Origin: Rhodospirillum sp.
Lineage (GTDB): Bacteria; Pseudomonadota; Alphaproteobacteria; Rhodospirillales; Rhodospirillaceae
Direction: 5' to 3'
Length of the DNA: 64,000 bases
NCBI GenBank assembly: GCA_021741145.1
Contig: JAIOYK010000016.1
Span: forward strand, 37,766-101,765
Program-made: the position numbers and the translations under genes
Part shown: positions 30,312-39,694 of the stretch, in pieces
Layout: each line of letters starts with the position of its first letter
Numbering within the stretch: the stretch's first letter is position 1
Notes under the pieces: generated by a model
The model's database searches: none
Told to the model about the DNA's origin: nothing
The model's input: only the letters and a program-made list of their open reading frames with translations

Positions 30312-32269
30312 AGCGACGAACGTTCATCGCTGGCCTGGGGGCGGCGACCCTGGCGGCGCCCTTCAGTCCTTGCCTCGCGGCGACCGGAGCAAGGGAACCG
30401 GACATCCTGGCCCCCCTTGTCCGCGATGGCCTCTTGCCCCCCCTGGCGGAGCGGCTTCCCACCATCCCCCGCGTCATGCCCCTGGATGCCCGCTGGCAAA
30501 CGCCGGGTCGCCACGGGGGGGATCTCCGCATGCTCATGGCCCGTGCCCGGGACACGCGGATCATCCGCATGTACGGCTATGCGCGGATGCTCACCTATAC
30601 GCCCGAGTACCAATTGGAGCCGGATATCCCCCAGCGGATCGACGTGGACGATGGGGGACGGACCTTCACCTTCCACTTAAGGCCGGGCCATCGCTGGTCC
30701 GACGGCGCCCCCCTGACATCGGAGGATTTCCGCTACTACTGGGACGATGTCCTGATGAACGGGGAACTCCGCCCCATGGGACCCCCAACGAGCCTGTTGG
30801 TCGATGGCGAGCCGCCAATATTCACGGTGATTGATCCCCTCACCCTGCGCTATTCCTGGACCTCCCCCCACCCCACGTTTCTCGGTGATCTGGCCGGTCC
30901 CCGCCCGGAACTACTGGTGTCCCCCGCCCACTATCTGCGGCGCTTCCACCCCAGCTATGCCGACGCCAAGGATCTGGCGGAGAGCGTGGAAGACAGTGGG
31001 CGCCGCACCTGGGCGGCCCTGCACAACGCCATGGATAACGACCTGGATGGGGACAATCCGGATCTGCCCACCCTGCAACCCTGGGTCCCCGTCACCCGCG
31101 CGCCCGCCAACCGCTTTCTGTTCGAGCGGAACCCCTATTTCCATCGGGTCGACCCCCAGGGGCTGCCGCTTCCCTACATCGACCGCATCACCATGACCGT
31201 CTGCGACCAGGGCTTGGTCCCGGCCAAGTCGAGCGCGGGCGACACGGACCTTCAGGCCCGCTACCTGGCGTTCACCGATTATCCGGTGCTGAAACAGGGG
31301 GAAGAGCGAGAGGGCTATCGGACCTCCCTCTGGCGGGAGGGCTCCGGCGCGGCTCTCTGCCTCTTTCCCAATCTCAACACCAACGATCCGGTCTGGCGTG
31401 CCCTGCTCCGCGACATCCGCTTCCGCCGCGCCCTCTCCTTGGCCATGGATCGTGAAGAGATCAACGAGGTTGTCTATTTCGGCCTGGCCCACCCGTCCAA
31501 CAACACCGTGACACCGGACTCACCCCTCTGGCGGCCCGCCTACCAGACGACCTGGGCGACCCATGATCCGGCCTTGGCCGCGGATCTGCTCGACGGTCTC
31601 GGGTTGAAGCGGCGTCTGGGGGGGGGACGGACCCTTCCCGACGGGCGCCCCCTGGACATCATCGTCGAAAGCGCGGGCAGCGCGCCGGAGGAAACGGACG
31701 TCCTTGAACTGATCGCCGACAGTTGGCGAGAGGTGGGCGTCCGCCTGTTCACCAAGACCATACAGATCGAGGTCCTGCGCAACCGCATCTACGCCGGGGA
31801 CACCGTGATGAGCATCGCCAATGGACTGAACAACGGCGTGGCTTCGGCGTCCATGCCGCCCCGGGAACTGGCCCCCCTGGCCCAGGACAAATACCAGTGG
31901 CCCAAATGGGGCCAATTCCACGAAACCGCGGGACGGGCCGGAGAGGAGCCGGACATGCCCGAGGCGCGCCGTCTTTTGGCCCTCTACGACGCCTGGCGGA
32001 GCGCCCAATCGGACCGGGACCGGGAGGTGGCCTGGCGGGAAATGCTGGACATCCATGCCAGCGAGCAGTTCACCCTGGGGACGGTCAACGCCACCCTCCA
32101 ACCCGTTGTTTCCAACAAGGCCCTGCGAAATACACCAGAAACCGGTGTCTATTGTTGGAACCCCGGCGCCCAGTTGGGCATCTACAACCCGGATTGCTTT
32201 TGGTTCGAGGGCGCCATCGAGCCCCCCGTGGGGGGCTGGCGCGGCCTCCGTCCTGGAAGGAGCCTCTGA
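30308..32269 (+). CDS. Family-5 extracellular solute-binding protein
   Basis: A 653-residue periplasmic binding protein of the oligopeptide/oligosaccharide type (SBP_bac_5). The N-terminus [19 protein letters not shown] has a twin-arginine pair followed by a hydrophobic stretch and Ala-rich cleavage region, so Tat export is plausible. Conserved family segments include FHLRPGHRWSDGAPLTSEDF and RRALSLAMDREEINEVVYFG. The length is above the DppA/OppA norm and closer to long members such as rhizobial AgpA (alpha-galactosides) or YejA, so the ligand could be a glycoside or a modified peptide. ATGA overlap with the ATPase gene; the permease starts two bases after its stop codon. Confidence 0.88.
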   Translation: MKRRTFIAGLGAATLAAPFSPCLAATGAREPDILAPLVRDGLLPPLAERLPTIPRVMPLDARWQTPGRHGGDLRMLMARARDTRIIRMYGYARMLTYTPEYQLEPDIPQRIDVDDGGRTFTFHLRPGHRWSDGAPLTSEDFRYYWDDVLMNGELRPMGPPTSLLVDGEPPIFTVIDPLTLRYSWTSPHPTFLGDLAGPRPELLVSPAHYLRRFHPSYADAKDLAESVEDSGRRTWAALHNAMDNDLDGDNPDLPTLQPWVPVTRAPANRFLFERNPYFHRVDPQGLPLPYIDRITMTVCDQGLVPAKSSAGDTDLQARYLAFTDYPVLKQGEEREGYRTSLWREGSGAALCLFPNLNTNDPVWRALLRDIRFRRALSLAMDREEINEVVYFGLAHPSNNTVTPDSPLWRPAYQTTWATHDPALAADLLDGLGLKRRLGGGRTLPDGRPLDIIVESAGSAPEETDVLELIADSWREVGVRLFTKTIQIEVLRNRIYAGDTVMSIANGLNNGVASASMPPRELAPLAQDKYQWPKWGQFHETAGRAGEEPDMPEARRLLALYDAWRSAQSDRDREVAWREMLDIHASEQFTLGTVNATLQPVVSNKALRNTPETGVYCWNPGAQLGIYNPDCFWFEGAIEPPVGGWRGLRPGRSL

Positions 32270-32270
32270 C

Positions 32271-33269
32271 ATGGGCGCGTTCCTGCTTCGCCGGGTCCTG
32301 GTCATGGTTCCGACCCTGATCGCCGCCAGTATTCTGATCTTCACGATCATCCAGCTTCCGCCGGGAGATTACCTGTCGACCCTCATCGCCGAAATGGAGG
32401 CCAGGGGGGAAAGCATCGACCCGAATAAGATCGCGGTGCTCCGGGAGGCTTACGGTCTGGATTCATCCGTCGTGGTCCAATATCTCCACTGGGTTGGCGG
32501 CATGCTGGTCGGGGATTTCGGCTATTCCTTCGAATATGCCCTACCGGTCAGCCGCGTGGTCGGTGACCAGCTCTGGCTGACGGCGGTCCTGTCCCTGGGG
32601 ACCATCGCCTTTATCTGGGTTCTGTCCTTTCCCATCGCGCTCTATTCCGCGACCCACCGCCATACGCCCCTGGACCTGTTCCTGACCTTTGTCGGTTTCC
32701 TGGGGCTCGCCATTCCCAATTTCCTGCTGGCCCTCGTGCTTCTCTTCCTCGCCAACCGGCTGTTCGACATTTCCATCGGCGGGTTGATGGCGCCGGAGTA
32801 CATGGACGCGCCCTGGAGCCCGGGGAAGATCCTCTCCGTCTTCGAGCACCTTTGGGTGCCCGTGGTCGTCATCGGCACATCCGGTACGGCGGCGATGATC
32901 CGGCGGCTCCGCGCCAACCTCCTTGACGAGTTGCATAAGCCCTATGTCTCCGTCGCCCGGGCCAAGGGATTGGCTCCGGGGCGCCTGCTCTGGAAATACC
33001 CCTTGCGGGTGTCCCTCATCCCCTTCGTCGCGGACGTGGGCAATCTTCTACCGCAGGTGGTTTCCGGGGGTGCCGTCGTCTCCATTGTCCTGTCCCTGCC
33101 CACCACGGGTCCCATGTTGCTGCGGGCGCTGCGGGCTCAGGACACCTATCTGGCGGGCTCCTTTCTCATGTTCCTGGCCGTTCTCACCATGGTCGGCGTT
33201 CTGATCTCCGACATCGCCTTGGGGCTCATCGACCCCCGTATCCGGGCCGAGGAGCGCGCCCAGTCATGA
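32271..33269 (+). CDS. ABC importer permease (DppB/YejB-like)
   Basis: A 332-residue membrane protein of the binding-protein-dependent permease type. It begins with the characteristic FLLRRVLVMVPTLIAASILIF helix, has a periplasmic loop after helix 1, and has further helices from about residue 100. The EAA-type cytoplasmic loop reads YVSVARAKGLAPGRLLWKYPL. It pairs with the downstream permease to form the channel of the family-5 importer. ATG 32271 lies one base after the TGA of the binding-protein gene. Confidence 0.9.
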   Translation: MGAFLLRRVLVMVPTLIAASILIFTIIQLPPGDYLSTLIAEMEARGESIDPNKIAVLREAYGLDSSVVVQYLHWVGGMLVGDFGYSFEYALPVSRVVGDQLWLTAVLSLGTIAFIWVLSFPIALYSATHRHTPLDLFLTFVGFLGLAIPNFLLALVLLFLANRLFDISIGGLMAPEYMDAPWSPGKILSVFEHLWVPVVVIGTSGTAAMIRRLRANLLDELHKPYVSVARAKGLAPGRLLWKYPLRVSLIPFVADVGNLLPQVVSGGAVVSIVLSLPTTGPMLLRALRAQDTYLAGSFLMFLAVLTMVGVLISDIALGLIDPRIRAEERAQS

Positions 33270-34435
33270 CCTCGGCGCCCGATCCCCGATCCCATTGGTG
33301 GTCCACCGACCCCGAGGTCGCCCCCTGTCTGGCCGAGGACAGCGCCGAGGCACGCCGCTATGGCGGCCTATCCCAAGGCACCCTGTTTTGGTCGCGTTTC
33401 CGGAAGAACCGTCTGGCGGTTCTCTCCATGGTTTTCCTGGGACTGCTCTATCTGGTTGTCGCCTTCGCGGAGATTGTCGCCCCCTATGGCACGGGAGACC
33501 GGAACAGCCGAGAAATCCACATGCCTCCCCAAGCAATCCATCTTCTGGGTCCGGAGGGGCTGACGACGCCCTATGTCCATCCCACTCTGTACCATCTGGA
33601 TAAGGACAATCTGCGCCGGGTCTACACCCCGGACACCGAGAGACGTCAGCCTCTGCGTTTTTTCTGTCTTGGCGCGTCCTATACCTTCTGGGGCTTATTT
33701 CCCGGTCGCTTCCATCTGGTTTGTCCGCCGGACGGAGGAAGTTTCCATCCCCTGGGTACGGATCGGTTGGGCCGGGACGTGCTCAGTCGGATCATCCATG
33801 GGGCACGGGTCTCGCTGACGGTGGGTCTTCTGGGGATCACCTTGAGCATGACCCTGGGCATGGCCATCGGTGGGGTCGCCGGATATAAGGGCGGCCTCGT
33901 TGACCTCCTCATCCAGCGCGTCATCGAATTGTTTCGCTGCCTGCCGGAGCTTCCCCTGTGGATGGCCCTGTCCGCGGCCCTGCCGGTGACCTGGTCGCCA
34001 ATCGCCGTCTATTTCGGCATCACGCTGATCCTGGGGCTCCTCGATTGGCCCGGGCTCGCAAGGTCGATTCGCGGCAAGCTGCTCTCCCTGCGCGAGGAAG
34101 AGTTTGTTCTGGCCTCCCGCATGATGGGCGCGTCCTCGGGGCGTATTATCCGCCACCACTTGCTTCCCGCTTTGACCAGCCACCTGATCGCCTCGGCGAC
34201 CCTGTCCATCCCGGGCATGATCCTTGGCGAAACGGCCCTTTCCTTCATCGGCTTGGGGCTCAGGCCACCGGTGACCAGTTGGGGCGTCCTCCTCAACGAG
34301 GCCGGGAACTTGAACGCCGTTCTCCTCCACCCCTGGCTGCTGGCCCCCGTCCTGCCGGTGATCCTGACCGTCCTGACCTTCAACTTCATGGGGGACGGCT
34401 TGCGTGACGCGGCCGATCCCTATATGGACGACTGA
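33266..34435 (+). CDS. ABC importer permease (DppC/YejE-like) with long periplasmic insertion
   Basis: A 389-residue permease, longer than typical DppC (about 300), because roughly 100 residues are inserted between the first helix (LAVLSMVFLGLLYLVVAFAE) and the conserved HPLGTDRLGRDVLSR motif. The EAA loop is FVLASRMMGASSGRIIRHHL. Long insertions of this kind occur in the subgroup that works with large family-5 binding proteins. It is the last gene of the ten-gene run; its stop is followed by a 146-bp gap and then the convergent GntR gene. Confidence 0.9.
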   Translation: MTSAPDPRSHWWSTDPEVAPCLAEDSAEARRYGGLSQGTLFWSRFRKNRLAVLSMVFLGLLYLVVAFAEIVAPYGTGDRNSREIHMPPQAIHLLGPEGLTTPYVHPTLYHLDKDNLRRVYTPDTERRQPLRFFCLGASYTFWGLFPGRFHLVCPPDGGSFHPLGTDRLGRDVLSRIIHGARVSLTVGLLGITLSMTLGMAIGGVAGYKGGLVDLLIQRVIELFRCLPELPLWMALSAALPVTWSPIAVYFGITLILGLLDWPGLARSIRGKLLSLREEEFVLASRMMGASSGRIIRHHLLPALTSHLIASATLSIPGMILGETALSFIGLGLRPPVTSWGVLLNEAGNLNAVLLHPWLLAPVLPVILTVLTFNFMGDGLRDAADPYMDD

Positions 34436-34581
34436 CCCCGCGCCCCCCCCCAGAGGCATTTGGGGGAAAGCCTTGGACAGGGGATCGGAAACGCACCTAT
34501 CCGACCGACGCCACCAACGGCCGAAACAGAATGATACCGTGATTTCCAAAAGAACGGCGGGGCACTCTCCAGCGGTGGTCC

Positions 34582-35280
34582 TTAAGCGACCCGGACCACC
34601 CGCTTGTCCTGCTTCAACAGGGCCCGACCCGAGCGGACCAGGCCGTCGGTCACGTCGCCTTCGATGGCGGCGGCGACCGCCTCCGGATCCCGGATCCGCA
34701 CGGCCTCGATCAGCTTCTTATGGTGATCGACCACATAGACGCCCCCAAGATGGCGCACCACTTGCCGCTGAAACGGACCGAGCTGCAGCCAAATGGATTC
34801 AATGAGCGGCATGACGGCCTGATCGGGGTTGAGGCAATAGAGCAAACCATGGAAACGGCGGTTCAGGTGGGTCAATTCATTGAATTCGCCCGCCGCGTAG
34901 CTGGCATCCATCCGCTCGTCCAACGCCACCATGTCGTCGACAAGTCGGTCCGAGACAAAGGGTAGAGAGCGTTGCGCCGCGTAGGTTTCCAGCACGACAC
35001 GCAGGCGCACCAACTCATCGAACCGGCCCGGGGTCATATCCGGCACCCGCAGGCGACGGTTTCCCAGGACCTCGATCGCGCTTTCCGAGCTCAGCCGGCG
35101 CACCGCCTCGCGGATCGGAGTCAGACTCAACGCCAAGGTCTCCGCCAGACTGCGAATGGTCAGGGCGGTTCCGGGCTCGATGGCCCCCACCATGATCGCA
35201 TTCCGCAACCGTTCATAGGCGTATTCCTGAGTTGTCGCCCCCTCCGGCATCTCGATCTCGGGAATGGTCAATGTGCTCAT
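34582..35280 (-). CDS. GntR-family regulator (FCD/FadR subfamily)
   Basis: A 232-residue repressor-type protein. The winged helix-turn-helix is in AYERLRNAIMVGAIEPG...LTIRSLAETLALSLTPIREAVRRL (about residues 20-70). The all-helical FCD ligand domain follows, with THLNRRFHGLLY and VVDHHKKLIEAV carrying metal/ligand His residues. It is divergent from the putrescine transport cluster, with a 315-bp gap that contains TGATCACA-type palindromes. I infer that it controls the cluster in response to a polyamine or a catabolite. ATG 35280 follows AAGGGGTG. An ORF start at 35364 would add 28 residues without support. Confidence 0.9.
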   Translation of the reverse strand: MSTLTIPEIEMPEGATTQEYAYERLRNAIMVGAIEPGTALTIRSLAETLALSLTPIREAVRRLSSESAIEVLGNRRLRVPDMTPGRFDELVRLRVVLETYAAQRSLPFVSDRLVDDMVALDERMDASYAAGEFNELTHLNRRFHGLLYCLNPDQAVMPLIESIWLQLGPFQRQVVRHLGGVYVVDHHKKLIEAVRIRDPEAVAAAIEGDVTDGLVRSGRALLKQDKRVVRVA

Positions 35281-35354
35281 TTTTTCACCCCTTATGCTCG
35301 GAGAGGCAAGAGGGTGCGAGCAAACCGTGCGCCACGCCTTGACAGACCGAGATA

Positions 35355-35366
35355 TTGCGATCACAA
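35355..35366. promoter_or_regulatory. Putative GntR operator between the regulator and the potF-like gene
   Basis: TTGCGATCACAA is one mismatch from the perfect palindrome TTGTGATCACAA, and the same 12-mer occurs at 42160-42171 in front of the aminotransferase gene. A related palindrome, TGATATCA, lies 10-11 bases further on (35377-35384). The 315-base gap 35281-35595 holds no gene and must carry the divergent promoters. Binding by the adjacent GntR protein is inferred. Confidence 0.55.
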
Positions 35367-35595
35367 ATTAACGAAATGATATCACATTTTTTCAAACGTG
35401 AGACCATTTAGCACAAACCGGTTCCCTTTCCCGGCATGCATGCCGGTCGGGAATCCCTGGCCCATGGACCGCGCGAGGCCGTCCCCAGGGTCACGCCCTC
35501 CGACAGGCGCCCTCGCGACCACCTTTCGTACCCCACCGCGCCCTTGGATCGGGGCAAGGCGGGACCCAATCGCCCCAATGAAAGGACTGCCCCCT

Positions 35596-36678
35596 ATGAA
35601 GACACTCCTCCTCGCCGCCACCGCGATAACGGCATTCGTGGGAACCGCTTGGGCCGAAGGACAGGTCAATGTCTATAATTGGTCGGACTATATCGCCCAG
35701 GATACCATCGCGAACTTCGAGGCAGAAACCGGTATCAAGGTGAACTATGACGTTTTCGACAGCAACGAAGTCCTGGAAGCCAAGATGTTGACGGGATCCA
35801 GTGGTTACGATGTCGTCGTCCCCTCCATCGAGTTCCTGGCGCGCCAAGCCCAGGCCGGTGTTTTCGCCAAGATCGACAAGGCGGCCTTGAGCAACTACGG
35901 CAATCTCGACCCCAAAATCCTCAAGATCCTCGCCGTCAACGATCCCGACAACACCTATGGCATTCCCTATATGATGTTTACCACGGGCATCGGATACAAT
36001 GTGGAGAAGGTGTCCGAGAGGGTCGGCGCGGACAAGATCGGTAGTTGGGACATGCTGTTCGACGAAGAAACCGCGTCCAAACTCGCCGACTGTGGCGTCA
36101 CGGTCCTGGACAGCCCGACGGAGATCATCGCTCCCGCCCTGGCCTATCTGGGATTGGACCCCAATTCCGAGGATCCGAAGGATCTGGAAACGGCCACGGA
36201 CTTGCTGATGAAGGCGCGCCCTCACCTCCGCTACTTCCATTCCTCCCAATACATCAACGATCTGGCGAACGGGGAAATCTGCGTCGCCATCGGCTATTCC
36301 GGCGACCTCTTGCAGGCCCGGGACCGGGCGAAGGAATCGGGCCAGACCTTCACCATCCGTTATGCCATTCCCAAGGAAGGCGGTCAGGTCGGCTTCGACA
36401 TGCTGGCCATACCGGTTGACGCGCCACACCCGGAAAACGCCATGGCTTTCGTGAACTACATCCTCGAGCCCAAGGTCGCGGCCTCGATCACCAACACCGT
36501 CTACTACGCCAATGCCAATGTCCCGGCCACGGCGTTCGTCGACGATGACATCCGAATGGACCCGGGCATCTATCCCCCGGCCGAAACGCGGGAAAAGCTG
36601 TTCTCCCTCAAACCGCATACCCCGCGCTTCGACCGGTTGCTGACCCGGGCGTGGACCAAGATCAAGACCGGCCAATAG
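35596..36678 (+). CDS. potF: Spermidine/putrescine-binding periplasmic protein
   Basis: A 360-residue binding protein of the PotD/PotF family. Signal peptide MKTLLLAATAITAFVGTAWA is followed by EGQVNVYNWSDYIAQDTIANF, the hallmark start of mature PotF. SGYDVVVPSIEFLARQ and IGYSGDLLQARDRAKE are further family segments. It captures putrescine or a related polyamine for the PotGHI-like system encoded next. ATG 35596 is preceded by AAAGGA. It leads a cluster of importer and polyamine-degradation genes, so a putrescine/SpuD-like ligand is likelier than iron or sugars. Confidence 0.92.
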   Translation: MKTLLLAATAITAFVGTAWAEGQVNVYNWSDYIAQDTIANFEAETGIKVNYDVFDSNEVLEAKMLTGSSGYDVVVPSIEFLARQAQAGVFAKIDKAALSNYGNLDPKILKILAVNDPDNTYGIPYMMFTTGIGYNVEKVSERVGADKIGSWDMLFDEETASKLADCGVTVLDSPTEIIAPALAYLGLDPNSEDPKDLETATDLLMKARPHLRYFHSSQYINDLANGEICVAIGYSGDLLQARDRAKESGQTFTIRYAIPKEGGQVGFDMLAIPVDAPHPENAMAFVNYILEPKVAASITNTVYYANANVPATAFVDDDIRMDPGIYPPAETREKLFSLKPHTPRFDRLLTRAWTKIKTGQ

Positions 36679-36693
36679 GGTCCCGCGCCTTGA

Positions 36694-36718
36694 TCCGCCC
36701 CGGGTTTTCCGGGGCGGA
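36694..36718 (+). promoter_or_regulatory. Stem-loop after the potF-like gene
   Basis: CCGCCCCGG (36695-36703) and CCGGGGCGG (36709-36717) form a perfect 9-bp stem with loop GTTTT, extendable by a T-A pair. No T-run follows, so it is unlikely to stop all transcription. Stem-loops in this position, between a binding-protein gene and the rest of the transporter operon, commonly stabilise the upstream mRNA. Confidence 0.6.
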
Positions 36719-36771
36719 GCCCACCGGAACATCCTGCCGGACCATGCCGCCGGACCATGATGGAGGTCGCG

Positions 36772-37911
36772 ATGAGCGAGACCACTGCCCAAACCGAGAT
36801 CCGGTCCCCGACCGATCCAGAGTCCCCTCCCTTCCTTCAAATTCGGAATATCACCAAGCGCTTTGGCGCCTTTGTCGCCGTGGACAACGTGTCCCTGGAC
36901 ATTCACCAGGGAGAGCTTTTCTGCCTTCTGGGTGGTTCCGGCAGTGGCAAAAGCACCCTGCTGCGCATGCTGTCTGGCTTCGAGACACCCAGTAGCGGTC
37001 AAATCCTCATCGCGGGAAAGGACCAAGCGGGCGTTCCCCCCTATAAGCGGGACACCAACATGATGTTCCAGTCCTATGCGCTGTTTCCCCATATGACCGT
37101 GGAAAAGAACATCGCCTACGGCCTCAAGCGCGAGGGGGTGCCGCGGGCGGAGATCGCCACCCGGGTGACGGACATGCTCTCCCTGGTGAAGCTGAACGGC
37201 TTCGCCGCGCGAAAGCCCAACCAGCTCTCGGGCGGCCAGCGGCAACGCGTTGCACTGGCCCGCTCCCTGATCAAGCGGCCGAAGCTTCTGCTTCTCGACG
37301 AACCCCTGGGCGCATTGGACAAAAAGCTGCGCGAAGAAACCCAGTTCGAATTGATCAAGATCCAGGAAACCCTGGGGGTCACCTTCGTGGTCGTCACCCA
37401 TGACCAGGAAGAGGCCATGACCTTGTCCACCCGCATGGGCGTCATGGCCGATGGAAAACTGGTGCAGGTGGGCGCCCCCCATGAGATCTACGAATACCCC
37501 CGGTCACGCTTCGTCGCCGAATTCATTGGGTCGGTGAATATTTTCGAAGGCCGCATCGAGCAGGACGGCGAGGACCACGCGGTGATCGGCAGCCCGGACG
37601 CGGGCATGGGCATCTACCTCTCCCACGGCATTACCGGAACCCTCGGCCAAGAGGTGGCCGTCGCGGTTCGTCCGGAAAAGATCCGCATTGGCAAATCCCC
37701 CATGGAGGACCTGCCCAACACGACCCAGGGGACCGTGGACGAGGTCGCCTACATGGGCAACCTGTCGGTCTTCCATGTGCGCCTGGAGACGGGAAAGATC
37801 ATCAGCGTCTCCCAATCCAATCTGGTGCGCTCGCCAGAGGATGCCATCACCTGGGGGGACCGGGTGACCCTCGGCTGGGACGGCGCCGCAAGCGTCGTGG
37901 TGCCCTCATGA
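36772..37911 (+). CDS. potG: Putrescine ABC importer ATPase
   Basis: A 379-residue ATPase with Walker A GGSGSGKST, Q-loop FQSYALFPHM, signature LSGGQRQRVALARSL, Walker B LLLLDEPLGALD, H-loop VTHDQEEAM, and a C-terminal TOBE domain (from about residue 280). All catalytic motifs are intact. It drives the PotF-type importer. ATG 36772 has GGAGGTCGCG immediately upstream and is preferred over the ATG at 36757. The start of the downstream permease overlaps its stop (ATGA). Confidence 0.93.
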   Translation: MSETTAQTEIRSPTDPESPPFLQIRNITKRFGAFVAVDNVSLDIHQGELFCLLGGSGSGKSTLLRMLSGFETPSSGQILIAGKDQAGVPPYKRDTNMMFQSYALFPHMTVEKNIAYGLKREGVPRAEIATRVTDMLSLVKLNGFAARKPNQLSGGQRQRVALARSLIKRPKLLLLDEPLGALDKKLREETQFELIKIQETLGVTFVVVTHDQEEAMTLSTRMGVMADGKLVQVGAPHEIYEYPRSRFVAEFIGSVNIFEGRIEQDGEDHAVIGSPDAGMGIYLSHGITGTLGQEVAVAVRPEKIRIGKSPMEDLPNTTQGTVDEVAYMGNLSVFHVRLETGKIISVSQSNLVRSPEDAITWGDRVTLGWDGAASVVVPS

Positions 37912-38852
37912 CCCCTCCCCCTCTCCTTGCCCAGGGGCTCCAGGGCTTTCTGAACGGAGCCCGCCGGATCGGTTTGACTGGCCGGGGGCTCGTCATCGCC
38001 ATTCCCCTGGTCTGGCTGATCGTCTTTTTCCTCATCCCCTTCCTGGTCGTGGGAAAGCTCTCCCTCTCCGAAGCGGCGATCGCCCTTCCCCCCTATTCCC
38101 CCCTGATGGAATGGATCGACGGGGTTCTGTCCATCCACCTTAACTTCAACAACTTCCTTTTCCTCGCCGATGACTCGTTGTACCTGAACGCCTATGTGGA
38201 GTCGGCGAAGATCGCGGCCGTTTCGACCTTTTTCACTCTACTGATCGCCTATCCCATGGCCTATATGATCGCCCGGGCACCCGACCATCGGCGTCATCTG
38301 TTGCTCATGCTGGTGGTTCTGCCCTTCTGGACCTCTTTCCTTCTGCGGGTTTACGCCTGGATCGGGTTTCTGAAAGGCAATGGCGTGATCAACACCCTAT
38401 TGATATGGCTGGGGATCACCCAGGAGCCCCTGCGAATGCTCCAGACCGATTTCGCGGTCTATATCGGCATTGTCTACACCTACCTGCCCTTCATGATCCT
38501 GCCCCTGTATGCGACCCTGGTGAAGCTGGACAAGGACTACCTCGAAGCCTCCGCCGACCTCGGCGCGCGACCGGCCATGACGTTTTTGACCGTGACCTTG
38601 CCCCTGTCCCTTCCCGGCGTCATCGCCGGATGCATGCTGGTCTTCATCCCAGCCGTGGGCGAATACGTGATCCCCGCCCTGTTGGGTGGTCCCGATACCC
38701 TGATGATCGGGCGGGTCCTGTGGAACGAGTTCTTCGCGAACCGGGATTGGCCCGTCGCTTCGGCGGTGGCCATCGTCATGCTGGTTGTCTTGCTGGTTCC
38801 CATCATGGTGCTCCGGCGCGCCCAGGCCGCCGAAGAAGGAGCGACCCCATGA
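37908..38852 (+). CDS. potH: Putrescine ABC importer permease PotH
   Basis: A 314-residue membrane protein. Hydrophobic helices start at VIAIPLVWLIVFFLIPFLVV and continue through the C-terminus. The permease EAA loop is DYLEASADLGARPAMTFLTVTLP. PPYSPLMEW in the periplasmic loop and the YIGIVYTYLPFMILPLYATL stretch are typical of PotH. It forms the channel with PotI. Overlaps of four bases on both sides point to coupled translation. Confidence 0.92.
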   Translation: MTPPPLLAQGLQGFLNGARRIGLTGRGLVIAIPLVWLIVFFLIPFLVVGKLSLSEAAIALPPYSPLMEWIDGVLSIHLNFNNFLFLADDSLYLNAYVESAKIAAVSTFFTLLIAYPMAYMIARAPDHRRHLLLMLVVLPFWTSFLLRVYAWIGFLKGNGVINTLLIWLGITQEPLRMLQTDFAVYIGIVYTYLPFMILPLYATLVKLDKDYLEASADLGARPAMTFLTVTLPLSLPGVIAGCMLVFIPAVGEYVIPALLGGPDTLMIGRVLWNEFFANRDWPVASAVAIVMLVVLLVPIMVLRRAQAAEEGATP

Positions 38853-39694
38853 CCCCCTCCTCTCTGTTTCTGCGGATCACGGCCTGGTTGGGATTTCTGT
38901 TCCTCTACGCCCCGATCGCCTCCCTGGTCATTTTCAGCTTCAATGAAAGCAAGTTGGTGACCGTTTGGGGCGGCTTTTCCACCAAATGGTATGGCGCGTT
39001 GTTCCGAGATCCCCAAATCCTGGCCGCCGGATGGATTAGCCTGAAAATCGGCTTTTTCAGCGCCACCATCGCCGTGGTCATCGGTACCTTGGCGGCCTAT
39101 GTGCTCTCGCGCTTTTCCCGGTTCCGCGGCCGGACATGGTTGAGTGGGGCCATCGCCGCGCCCCTGGTGATGCCCGACGTCATTATTGGCCTGTCCCTGC
39201 TTCTGCTCTTCGTGGCCATGGAGCATCTTTTCGGCTGGCCCCAGGGGCGGGGCATCCTGACCATCGTCATCGCCCATGCCACCTTCGGCGCGGCTTACGT
39301 GGCGGTGGTGGCGCAGTCGCGGCTTGTCGGCATGGATCTGTCCCTGGAGGAAGCCGCGGAAGACCTCGGCGCCCATCCGGTCCGGGTTTTCTTCGACATC
39401 ACCCTTCCGGTCATCGCTCCGGCCCTGGTTTCGGGCTGGCTGCTGGCCTTCACCCTCAGCCTTGATGACTTGGTTATCGCCAGTTTCGTGACGGGGCCGG
39501 GCGCCTCGACCCTGCCCATGGTCATCTTCTCCAAGGTCCGACTGGGGGTCAGCCCTGACGTCAACGCACTGGCGACACTGGTTATCGGCATTGTATCCAT
39601 TGGCATCCTGGTCGCCGCCTCCAACCTCCACCGCGCCGCGCGGGACAAGGAGGACGCGGCCCCCTCCCACCGGACCAATGAGGACATGTCGTGA
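38849..39694 (+). CDS. potI: Putrescine ABC importer permease PotI
   Basis: A 281-residue permease, six helices expected. It begins FLRITAWLGFLFLYAPIASL and contains the PotI-like NESKLVTVWGGFSTKWY, and the EAA loop LEEAAEDLGAHPVRVFFDIT. SLDDLVIASFVTGPGASTLP is conserved in the polyamine family. ATG 38849 overlaps the potH stop, and its stop overlaps the start of the amidotransferase gene as GTGA. Confidence 0.92.
   Translation: MTPSSLFLRITAWLGFLFLYAPIASLVIFSFNESKLVTVWGGFSTKWYGALFRDPQILAAGWISLKIGFFSATIAVVIGTLAAYVLSRFSRFRGRTWLSGAIAAPLVMPDVIIGLSLLLLFVAMEHLFGWPQGRGILTIVIAHATFGAAYVAVVAQSRLVGMDLSLEEAAEDLGAHPVRVFFDITLPVIAPALVSGWLLAFTLSLDDLVIASFVTGPGASTLPMVIFSKVRLGVSPDVNALATLVIGIVSIGILVAASNLHRAARDKEDAAPSHRTNEDMS

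Noticed and set aside
35491..37482. A 663-codon minus-strand open frame opposite potF and potG
   Set aside because: It overlaps two genes with complete, recognisable motifs, and its own translation resembles no protein family.
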